Source: Gemmatimonadota bacterium (GTDB taxonomy: Bacteria; Gemmatimonadota; Gemmatimonadetes; Gemmatimonadales; GWC2-71-9). Taken from it: a DNA stretch of 30,064 nucleotides. Position 1 is the first letter of the stretch. Each line of letters starts with the position of its first letter. Made by a program: the position numbers and the translations under genes. Of this stretch, positions 22,008 through 29,270 are shown piece after piece. The stretch is from positions 1 to 30,064 of the forward strand of contig QHTW01000040.1 in the NCBI GenBank assembly GCA_003220955.1. The letters run 5' to 3'. The notes under the pieces are model-generated. The model was not told the origin of the DNA. It was given only the letters and a program-made list of their open reading frames with translations, and did no database searches.

Positions 22008-22688
22008 CTAATCGCAATCCTGCGGTGCTTCGGGGCAAATCTTGATCGTCGTCACGGGATGAATCTCCCACGCAGTCGCCCGCCATACGGTCCCGCTTCG
22101 CCGAGCGGTATGCTCCGCTGCATTTGCGTGCTCGTAATCCCAGAATAACCATCCCGTCACTCGCACCCAGTGACCAAGCAGTGTCTGGTGGAGCGTCTCC
22201 GTCGACCAATCCTCACCTCGCTCGGCTAGAAACTCGCGCCAACGCGGCGTCACCTCCACGATTATGCGCGCGGCTTCGCTGATTTTGGTCGAGTCTGCAA
22301 CAAGCGCGATATGTGTGTCCATGAACGCCGGATCCGTGGCCTCGCAATTCACGGTTTCCCTCGAGCCGCGCTTGACCTCGACGACGTAGCCGACGATCGA
22401 TGCGCCGCGCGCCCCGCTCCAGCGGTCCGCGTCGTAACCAGGCTCCATGATCGCGGGCAGCGTGGCGCTCGAGTCGATGTCGGCGGCCTGCGGGTGCGTC
22501 GTACGATTCTTCTCGCGGTTCGACTCCTGGCGATGCACGACAGTCGCCACACCTTCAAGCGGGCAGCCGTGAAAGACTTCGGGTGGACCGGCGGTGTCGG
22601 GAACGGCCTTTTGGGTCACCTCGGGTTTCTGCGCGGCAGCAGGCGCCGCTGCAAGCACCAAGGCACAAGCGCCGATCCATGTTCGCAT
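22008..22688 (-). CDS. Secreted protein of unknown function
   Basis: The 226 residues begin with a signal peptide (MRTWIGACALVLAAAPAAAQ). The mature part has a beta-rich region with GYVVEVKRGSRETVNCEA, DTHIALVAD, VEVTPRWREFL and HWVRVTGWLFWDYEH, ending in ATAWEIHPVTTIKIC. The order of strands and the WEIHPVT ending resemble OB-fold-like periplasmic proteins seen in environmental bacteria, but no named family is certain. Four cysteines in the mature part may pair. It is divergent from the Uma2 remnant; their shared spacer is a duplicated block also found at 26848. Confidence 0.65.
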   Translation of the reverse strand: MRTWIGACALVLAAAPAAAQKPEVTQKAVPDTAGPPEVFHGCPLEGVATVVHRQESNREKNRTTHPQAADIDSSATLPAIMEPGYDADRWSGARGASIVGYVVEVKRGSRETVNCEATDPAFMDTHIALVADSTKISEAARIIVEVTPRWREFLAERGEDWSTETLHQTLLGHWVRVTGWLFWDYEHANAAEHTARRSGTVWRATAWEIHPVTTIKICPEAPQDCD

Positions 22689-22695
22689 GAAGGCT

Positions 22696-22807
22696 AATGT
22701 GCATGAACGGGGTGTCGTGCGCGACGATTTGACACCGCATTACGACACTCGACTGCTCATGCTGTGTGGTGCCCCCTTGCATTCCTCGCGCCGAGCCGAG
22801 CACACTA
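22696..22807 (+). repeat. Duplicated Uma2 upstream block, copy 1
   Basis: About 112 bp from AATGTGCATGAACGGGGTG to the Uma2 start is about 80-85% identical to 26848-26958. It contains a consensus -35 box TTGACA (22729-22734; TTGATA in copy 2) and is open in the Uma2 frame from a GTG in both copies. No good -10 box is seen at the right distance. The block probably carries the promoter, possibly a divergent one. Confidence 0.6.
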
Positions 22808-23230
22808 TGGGCATGCCGCAGACCGCGCACCACTGGACCCCTGATGAGGTGCGGGCGCTCCCCGCCGGCGCTACGAGGTCATTGCCGGCGAGCTGCTCGT
22901 GACCCCGGCGCGGGCTTCCCGCATCAAGAGGGCGTCGTGCTGGTGGTCGAGGCACTGCGCGAGTACCTCCAGCGAACCAAGGCAGGCCATGCGGCGATCT
23001 CCCCGGCGGACCTGACGCCCGAACCCGGCGCGCTCGTGCAACCCGATGCCTTCGTGGTGGGCCTCGTCGCCGGCGTGCCGGAGTATTGGATCATCGATCT
23101 CGAGGCTCGGCTCGTCGAGCGCTGGCGGCCAGGCGACGAGCGGCCGGAGATCCTGACGGAGCAGGAAATCGCCCCGCTCACGATCGACTTGGCGGCGTTT
23201 TTCGGACGGGTCTTCGATAGCGCGCCTTAA
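22808..23230 (+). pseudogene. Decayed Uma2 family (PD-(D/E)XK) endonuclease gene
   Basis: Compared with the intact gene at 26959, the start MGMPQTAHHWTPDEVRALP is preserved. A frameshift follows, then RYEVIAGELLVTPA in another frame, another shift, then VVLVVEALREYL, PADLTPEPGALVQPDAFVVG and VPEYWIIDLEARLVERWRPG to a normal end. The middle block that carries the catalytic Glu and Lys (AIEVLSPS and VKRRLYQ in the intact copy) is deleted, so nuclease activity is impossible. At least two frameshifts and one deletion make this a clear pseudogene. Confidence 0.8.
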
Positions 23231-23268
23231 GGGCGGACTGACCACAAGATGATACAGCGAAGTGATCC

Positions 23269-24315
23269 TCAGTCATCCGAATTGCGATAACCGCCCCCTT
23301 TCATCCAACTCGGCACTGTCGGCGTGGACACAGGCGCCGCCTTGGGAGCGACTCGCTGGGGGGGGGCCGGCTTCGACGCCGGAGTCGAGGCAGGAGATTT
23401 GAAGCTCGCCAGATTTCTGAGAATGCTGTCGAGATTGCTGACCTTCATCGGAGGCTGCTGCAGCATGGCCGCCATGGCAGCGGCGAGGTGGTCGATCTGC
23501 GCCGATCCGATACGACGGAGTTGTTGCCAAATCTCCGATCGCCCCACCTGCTGAAAATCTTCGCGCACGAAGATCAGGTTGTCGCCGGTATGAAAACGTT
23601 CCCATAGGCTGGCATCCTGCTCCAGCGCCGCCAGCGATACATAGATGACGAGCGCTGAAAACCGATCAAGCTCCGGCCCGTAGTCTTGCTCGCTCCGTTC
23701 GGGATGCTGGTAGGCACGGTGGCCAGTTTCCGTGGCGTGGCGGCCCTTCAAGGCCGGCACCCACATGCCGTCGTAGTCAACCAACTGAAACGATCCGCCG
23801 CGCACCAGGATATTGCCCTGCTGCAAATCGCCGTGCGCGACCCGAGCGGCTTCGAGGTCGCGAACGAGATTCACCCATTTTGCCCGCAATGTCGCGAGCA
23901 CCCAGGGAAAGCGGAGCTGCTTCTCGATATGACTGTGCAGCAGGTCGCCCTCCGCCCACTGCATTTTGACGATCGGGAACCACTTGGAGCCGATTTGGAT
24001 GCCCTGCTTGAGAAACCGAAAATCAACGTCGTAGCGCAGGCTGACCTTGTGAAGATGTCTGGAAATCGCCTCATACCGTTCGGCATGGTCGCTGATGGGG
24101 CGCAGGAAGCAGCGAATCGCCCAGGTCTTCCTGAATGAGAAGAACCCGCCCGGTTTCGTGCCTTTGTAGACCACGGCGTTGGCCCCGGTGGCCGGCTTGG
24201 GCATCCCGAACCGATCGAGCTCGAGGGTGACCGCTCGTAATCCTGAGTCAGCAAAAGCCTTCTGCGGGTGCTGAACCGCCTCATGGTATTCGGTCAGGTC
24301 CGGCCAGGCGCCCAT
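23269..24315 (-). CDS. Ser/Thr kinase-like protein of a VWA-PP2C-kinase triad
   Basis: ATG 24315 lies 2 nt after the PP2C stop and is preceded by GAAGGAG, giving 348 residues. Kinase features are a loose Gly loop (ATGANAVVYKG, 42-52), WAIRCF at 65-70 with Arg68 where most kinases have the VAIK lysine, and the catalytic loop HGDLQQGNIL (161-170) with Asp163 and Asn168. VDYDG (179-183) is the DFG equivalent. A Pro/Ala tail with S/T-rich text (SPASTPASKPAPPQ, including a C9/G9 run) ends GGGYRNSDD. Kinases of this type form TerY-P triads with a vWA protein and a PP2C phosphatase (Anantharaman, Iyer and Aravind). The catalytic Asp and Asn are present, so activity is plausible despite Arg68. Confidence 0.78.
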   Translation of the reverse strand: MGAWPDLTEYHEAVQHPQKAFADSGLRAVTLELDRFGMPKPATGANAVVYKGTKPGGFFSFRKTWAIRCFLRPISDHAERYEAISRHLHKVSLRYDVDFRFLKQGIQIGSKWFPIVKMQWAEGDLLHSHIEKQLRFPWVLATLRAKWVNLVRDLEAARVAHGDLQQGNILVRGGSFQLVDYDGMWVPALKGRHATETGHRAYQHPERSEQDYGPELDRFSALVIYVSLAALEQDASLWERFHTGDNLIFVREDFQQVGRSEIWQQLRRIGSAQIDHLAAAMAAMLQQPPMKVSNLDSILRNLASFKSPASTPASKPAPPQRVAPKAAPVSTPTVPSWMKGGGYRNSDD

Positions 24316-24317
24316 CG

Positions 24318-25148
24318 CTATCGCTCCTTCGCTGCAACCGGTGAATCGTGATGAATCACGCGGACCAGGGTAAAGTCGTCGTTCCGCAACCCATGCTTGC
24401 GGCCGTAAGCGACCATCGCCGCAAAGCTTTCTGGCGTACCCAGCTTCCGGTACAGCCACTTCCACAATGGTCGCCCGTTTTCATGCTGTTTCAGCAGCCA
24501 GGCGGCCACCGCATCGGTGGCGAGCAGCAACATGTCTCCATCGCGCAGGCTGCCCTTGCTGATTTGGATCCGTTCGTGCGGTGGCTCGCCGTTCGACCTG
24601 GAGCCGATCAGATACGGGCTCATGGTGAATTGCGAAGATTTCTCCAAGGGGAAGGCTTTGAGCACCCGCATCCTTTTACCGACGTCATCGACCTGCATGA
24701 GGCAACAGTCACCAACGGCCAGTGCCGTCCACCGGTTGTTGTGAGCGTCAATCTGGACACCGAGGAAAGCCGCGAACGCGCCCTGCTCGGCCTTTTCGCT
24801 GGCGAACCAGGGGAGCGGCCGGCCCGCCAATCTTTGCCGCCAGAGGCGGCGCGCGGCCGCAAGCCGCTCAAAGAACTCTGCCCCGGTGACCTCACTGCGC
24901 ACATAGCTTTCGGCCACAAGCACCGCCCAGAGCTTGGCGAAACTGCTTTCGGTGGCGCCATCGGCCACCGCCACGCGGATGCCGCCCGTGGGGGGGGTGC
25001 GAGTTTGCCGCAGCGCCCATGCATCCTCGTACTCCTCAGCACTGTTGCCCGATTTTGGGCAGCTGAAGACCTTGATGTCGCACTCGTTGGCTGCCTCGGC
25101 GTGGTTCACTGCAGGAGCTGCCAACTGGTGCTCAGCGCAGGCGCACAT
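24318..25148 (-). CDS. PP2C-like protein phosphatase of the triad
   Basis: The 276-residue protein (ATG 25148, overlapping the VWA gene by 17 bp) shows degenerate but ordered PP2C metal motifs. These are YEDAW (Glu41, Asp42), VADGATESSFAKLW (Asp63-Gly64), ALAVGDCCLM (Asp147), LLATDAVAAWLL (Asp212) and LRNDDFTLVRV (Asp257/258). It should remove phosphate from Ser/Thr using two metal ions, opposing the kinase encoded 2 nt downstream. A later GTG start at 25109 is possible. A G8 run at about 24990 is in frame. Gene order VWA-PP2C-kinase on one transcript supports one regulatory unit. Confidence 0.78.
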   Translation of the reverse strand: MCACAEHQLAAPAVNHAEAANECDIKVFSCPKSGNSAEEYEDAWALRQTRTPPTGGIRVAVADGATESSFAKLWAVLVAESYVRSEVTGAEFFERLAAARRLWRQRLAGRPLPWFASEKAEQGAFAAFLGVQIDAHNNRWTALAVGDCCLMQVDDVGKRMRVLKAFPLEKSSQFTMSPYLIGSRSNGEPPHERIQISKGSLRDGDMLLLATDAVAAWLLKQHENGRPLWKWLYRKLGTPESFAAMVAYGRKHGLRNDDFTLVRVIHHDSPVAAKER

Positions 25149-25977
25149 TCGCCGGCCGCGTGCCGATATCGAGAAAATGGATGACGTGCAACGGTTGCGC
25201 GTTGAAGATGAATCCGCGCGAGTTTTCCGCGGCCGGCAAACCCAGCTCCGTCGCGCGTGCAACCATGAACGGTGTGAGCGTCGATGAGGCGTCAAAGAGC
25301 GCCTTGGCATGCTGATCCGGAAGTTTGCTGGCGTCGCCCGGCAATTCGATCGATGGCCCGGCCGTCGACGAAAGATGGATGTTGAAGAGCAAAGCCGAAC
25401 CGTCCTCGCCGCTGACCGCCGTCAAGGGACGCGCCGCGGCAACGAGATCGCCATCCGTTGCCTCGCCGTCGGTGATGTTGATGACGATCGGTGGAAATCC
25501 CTGCGGATGCTCCTGGCACCACGTCGCGACAATCTTGGTTGCGTCCTTGAGCGCGGCGCACATCGGAGTGCCCCCTTTCCCATAGGGGTCGAACCAGACT
25601 GGGAATTTCACAGTTTGTTCCATCACTCCGCCGGCGCCATCGTCCGATTGCTTGGTTCGCTCTTCGATGCGCAACGGCTTGCCGGCCAATTCACTGATCG
25701 GTACCAACGAGCGCCCGCTCAGTTCACCGCCGAGCGCCGGTTTACAGCTGTCCTCGCTGTAGCCCAGCACACCGACATGAAAGTAGTCGTAAATGGAGTC
25801 CGATTTGGCGCAACGGATGGACAGATTATGAATAAGCTTGTTGAGGATGGTCGCCAGCTCCTCGGCCTTCTTTTTGCCATTTCCGCCGGCAAAAGGGTCC
25901 TCCATCGACTCGGACTGGTCGACCAGAAACAGGAAACAGCCCGGGTTCTTACGACTGATTTCGGCCTGGTATGGCAT
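25132..25977 (-). CDS. von Willebrand factor A (TerY-like) protein
   Basis: ATG 25977 is chosen because GGAG lies 7 nt upstream; a GTG at 25989 would swallow that site. The 281 residues form a vWA domain with a complete MIDAS: DQSESM (Asp20, Ser22, Ser24), Thr137 in GGTPMC, and Asp170 in NITDGEATDGD. TerY-type vWA proteins bind metal and act as scaffold or target in phospho-signalling with PP2C and kinase partners. A phosphothreonine or phosphoserine target is not evident. It is the first gene of the operon. No tellurite-resistance (TerB/C/D) genes are in the window, so the triad is separate from a ter cluster here. Confidence 0.82.
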   Translation of the reverse strand: MPYQAEISRKNPGCFLFLVDQSESMEDPFAGGNGKKKAEELATILNKLIHNLSIRCAKSDSIYDYFHVGVLGYSEDSCKPALGGELSGRSLVPISELAGKPLRIEERTKQSDDGAGGVMEQTVKFPVWFDPYGKGGTPMCAALKDATKIVATWCQEHPQGFPPIVINITDGEATDGDLVAAARPLTAVSGEDGSALLFNIHLSSTAGPSIELPGDASKLPDQHAKALFDASSTLTPFMVARATELGLPAAENSRGFIFNAQPLHVIHFLDIGTRPANVRLR

Positions 25978-26089
25978 GGTTTTCTCCACTCTTGGTAATC
26001 ATGTTCGTTCTTGGGGGGCGCCGCTGACCGGATCAGTGAGGCCCTGCAGCTTGTTCGTCCGGGCCAAAGCAGGCTGTGACTGTTGTCAC

Positions 26090-26808
26090 CTACTGATGGG
26101 GCGCAGCGCTGTCGCAATGACTTGCACGTATGACCCGTTTCCCCCGAGGAGCCCTGAGCGCAACATAGGTCTGAACTGACCAATTCGTCGAATCACTGCT
26201 GAGCACTCCCGTGGTTATGCCAGGCTGCTGGCCGAAGTTGAACGGATAGTCGGGGATCGCGAGTCTTAGACTTGTTGGCGTAGAGATTAGCTTCGACGAG
26301 GTAACTGATGATTGAGCCGGGCGCGACGAGTCTGCTCGCAGTGAAGAAGATCTTCCGTGGACTAGAATCCTGCGTGACCTGCACTTGATAGCGTACCCCC
26401 ACAATATCGGTCACGGTTGACGGATCACCGGGTTGAACCCGCCAAGGCCGTTCACTACCGCACCCCTAACCGTGAGCGTGGCGCCCGCTGACTGACGCTC
26501 CCAGCGACGTTGCTCACAGTAACTGTGAAGAGAGCACCGCTGTCAGGGCGAGCTACGCTAATAATCTGATACGTCGAAGCATGACCTTGGGGAATCGGCG
26601 TTCCGTCGCGGCTCCACTGGTAACTGAGGGGCGCAGTTCCGACAGCGGAGAACGTGAAGGTTGCGGTCGAGTCCACATGAACTGTTTGGTCCTACGGCTG
26701 GCTGCTGATCGAGGGTGCCACTGCCGGTTGCGTCGGTGCCTGACCGCCAGCGCCAGTACAAGATGAAGCGAGGAACGCCCATACTAGAATCCGAAGCAGC
26801 TTACTCAT
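26090..26808 (-). pseudogene. Broken Ig-like-domain lipoprotein gene
   Basis: From ATG 26808 (GAGGTG upstream) the text is MSKLLRILVWAFLASSC (lipoprotein signal) and then APSISSQP. An in-frame TAG at 26692-26694 follows, and the same frame continues DQTVHVDSTATFTFSAVG, YQWSRDGTPIPQG and SGALFTVTVSNVAGSVS, a standard bacterial Ig-like repeat. A frameshift near 26490 breaks the expected end (GATLTV lies in another frame). Further down VRYQVQVTQDSSPRKIFFTA and, in a third frame, PFNFGQQPGITTGVLSSDST look like remains of the C-terminal domain. At least one stop and two shifts show loss of function. It is divergent from the intact Uma2 gene. The gap 25978-26089 holds no gene. Confidence 0.7.
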
Positions 26809-26847
26809 CCCACCTCGCAAGCTCAGAACGGAGAAGAACTCCGACCA

Positions 26848-26958
26848 AATGTGCATGAACGGGGTGTCGTGCGGGATGATTTGATACCCAATTACGACAC
26901 TCGACTGCTCATGCTGCGTGGTGTCCACTTGCCACCCGCCCGCCGAGCCGAGCACAAT
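26848..26958 (+). repeat. Duplicated Uma2 upstream block, copy 2
   Basis: Matches 22696-22807 over about 110 bp and ends at the start codon of the intact Uma2 gene. Both copies lie between a minus-strand secreted/lipoprotein gene and a plus-strand Uma2 gene, so the unit duplicated was at least regulator region plus Uma2. The frame is open here too from GTG 26851, giving 36 extra codons (HERGVVRDDLIPNYDTRLLM) before the usual start. Confidence 0.6.
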
Positions 26959-27528
26959 ATGAGTATGCCCGAGACCGCTGAACGCTGGACCGCGTCCATG
27001 GTCCGCGCGCTTCCCGACGACAGCAACCGCTATGAGGTCGTTGACGGGGAGCTGTTCGTGACGCCAGCCCCATCCTGGCCGCATCAGCGGGTCGTGGGTG
27101 GGCTCTTCAGGCATCTGGCCAACTACTTGCACGGCCAGAGTTGGGGCGAGGTCCTGATATCTCCCGCCGACATCTCGTTCCACGAGGACATGCTCGTCCA
27201 GCCCGATCTTTTCGTTGTACCAATAGGATCGGACGGGCGGCGACCAGGACAATGGGCTGACGTTGGTGCGCTGCTCCTGGCGATCGAGGTCCTTTCGCCA
27301 TCGACGGCGCGCGCCGATCGGCAGGTAAAACGCCGGCTCTATCAGCGCGAAGCTGTGGGAGAGTATTGGGTCGTCGATCCCGACGCGCGGGTCGTGGAGC
27401 GGTGGCGGCCGCAGGACGACCGGCCCGAAATCGTGACCGACGCGCTGACGTGGCATCCCGAGCCGTCCGCGGCGCCGTTCGAGCTCGATCTGCCGGCGGT
27501 TTTCGACGAGGTGCTACGCAATCGTTGA
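26959..27528 (+). CDS. Uma2 family PD-(D/E)XK endonuclease-like protein
   Basis: The 189-residue protein (ATG 26959; alternative GTG 26851) has the family pattern: RYEVVDGELFVTPAPSWPHQ, then QPDLFVV (Asp83), LAIEVLSPSTARADRQVKRR (Glu110, Lys124), YQREAVGEYWVVDPDARVVE, and a short end. These residues form the PD-(D/E)XK nuclease core. Uma2 genes occur in many copies in cyanobacteria and soil bacteria, often as short orphan genes; their target is not established. This is the working counterpart of the pseudogene at 22808-23230, and its upstream block is duplicated with it. Confidence 0.83.
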   Translation: MSMPETAERWTASMVRALPDDSNRYEVVDGELFVTPAPSWPHQRVVGGLFRHLANYLHGQSWGEVLISPADISFHEDMLVQPDLFVVPIGSDGRRPGQWADVGALLLAIEVLSPSTARADRQVKRRLYQREAVGEYWVVDPDARVVERWRPQDDRPEIVTDALTWHPEPSAAPFELDLPAVFDEVLRNR

Positions 27529-27543
27529 GGTCACTTCCCAGCT

Positions 27544-27583
27544 TAAAAGCAGGTCCTTCGCTCAACGCGCTTCGCGTTTCGAG
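27544..27583 (+). repeat. Dispersed AAAGCAGGTCC repeat unit with hairpin
   Basis: AAAAGCAGGTCCTTCGCTCA continues into CGCGCTTCGCG and ends at the TAA of the Cys-rich gene. It shares the core of the units at 5840, 7021 and 9985 but has a different second half. It lies between convergent genes and may help termination. Confidence 0.45.
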
Positions 27584-29270
27584 TTACACCTCAGGTCTCC
27601 GTGGGTCGGAGCCAGCGCACGTGACGCAACGGCCGGACTCCAGCACGAAATGCTGAGCACAGGCGGTCTTGCCGCACACAGGACAGGCGCTCACCTCGTC
27701 GGACGCGAAGACCGCCTCCGGCTCTGCCACGCACGTCGCGCGGTGTCCTTCGCAGACCAGTCGGCCCGAACCGTCGGCCCGGCGCAGATGCCTGGAGCAC
27801 TGAATCTCTCCGTCCACGGCACACACGGCCTGGTGCTCGGTGCAGACCGATCGGCCGCAGCTCGCGCACTGCGCCACCTCGTCCACGCCCACGGGCTCGT
27901 TGGTACCGCCTTCGCAATGGCGCACGCACGCCGAGCACAAGCGACGGCTCCCCTTGGGCGCGTCCGCGCGACTCTGCTCCGCATGACGGTTGCACACCGT
28001 CCGGCCGCAACTGCCGCAGGCCTCGAGACACGCGGAACACGCGGGATGATCGCCCCCCTCCTCCGCGCAAATGCCTTCATGCGTCGTGCAGTGCGGCATG
28101 CGGCACGACGAGCACACACGCGCGTGCTGCTCGCAGGCGGGCTGCTCGTCCACGCGGCAGGCGGCGATGCCGTGATCTGAGCAGAAGTCCGACGCGCACA
28201 CCGAACAGTGCATGGAGCACGACTCACAGGCGCAGTGGCCGCGCTCATCCTCCTCGTGCACGCAGACCACCAGCTCCGCCGGCGGACGGCCGCACTTCGG
28301 GCAGGCGAGAATCCACGCCGCCGATCCGGCGATCGGCCGCTGTGCCGCGAACCGGGCGCGCACGCCGCGCGCGGCCCGGATTTCCCACTCGACGCGCTGC
28401 ATCAGAACCTGCGCGTGGGCGAGCTGGAGCGGATGCACGATCGCCATCACCTGATGGCGGCGCACCTCCTCGGCGCGCCGCCGCTTGTGCAACGCGGTGA
28501 TGGTGCGCACGTCGTCGGTAGCGATCGAGCCGCTCCAGCTCCGCGGCGACGCCCTGTTCAGCGCCCGCCTGCCGCGCGGCGACCCGCTCGGCGCTCCGTT
28601 CCCGCAGATCGCCCAGTAGCAGCTGGAGGATTTCCGCCGGAGCACGCGCGGGGACCGCCGTGGCATCAGGAACGTCGCCGGGATCGGCCGGCGCAATGCG
28701 TCGCGCCTCCAGATCGGCGAACAGTGCGGTCACCTGGTCGTCCGCGCGCGCGCCGGTGGCGAGATCGATGACGGCGCTCTCGATCACTGTTTCCTCGACC
28801 ACCGCGCCGGCGCGCAGCACAATTCGGGCGAGCAGCCGTCCGACCGTATGCGTGGCCAAGGCGGATTTGCGACGCCGGGCCGTGCCATCGCGTACCGGGA
28901 CTGTAAGCTGGGTATTCGGCGTCCTCCGGCGTCCTTCGGCGTCCTTCGGCGGCATGATGCCCAGCGACAGCTGGCCCGCCCGCGTACGAATGGCCTCGAG
29001 CAGAGCGCCTAGGAACGGACTGCCGAGCACCGCCATTTCGGCGTCGGGATCGCGTTCCAGGGCCTCGAGCGACAGCGCCACGCGCACCGTCGCGCGGTCG
29101 CCGAAGTGCGCACGCTCGGAGAGCGGCAGCTTCAGCTCGTACAGATCGGCGCCGCGCGGGAGCAGCTTCACTTTGGCGAGCTTGCAATACCGTTCCAAGA
29201 GCGGCCACATTCGGCTGTCGGCCCTCACCTCTTGGACCGTTTTGCGTGCCCGCGCACGCCGGACCGTCAC
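27584..29270 (-). CDS. Helicase-coupled protein with Cys/His-repeat zinc-binding tail (single frameshift)
   Basis: GTG 29268-29270 overlaps the helicase stop as GTGA, so the gene is translationally coupled. The first part (about 248 residues) has RMWPLLERYCKLAKVKLLPR, a beta-rich section and a helical end. Near 28517 the frame slips by one extra base (DRY then DDVRTITALHKRRRAEEVRR). After AAWILACPKCG (28303) come about 215 residues with about 35 cysteines. These include five units of C-x2-C-x4-C-x2-H (CSVCASDFCSDH, CSSCRMPHCTTH, CGSCGRTVCNRH, CASCGRSVCTEH, CPVCGKTACAQH) separated by paired cysteines. The pattern suggests a row of B-box or treble-clef-like zinc sites. The protein would be about 560 residues. 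No named family fits the whole. If the slip is real the gene is broken; it may be an assembly error. Confidence 0.7.
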
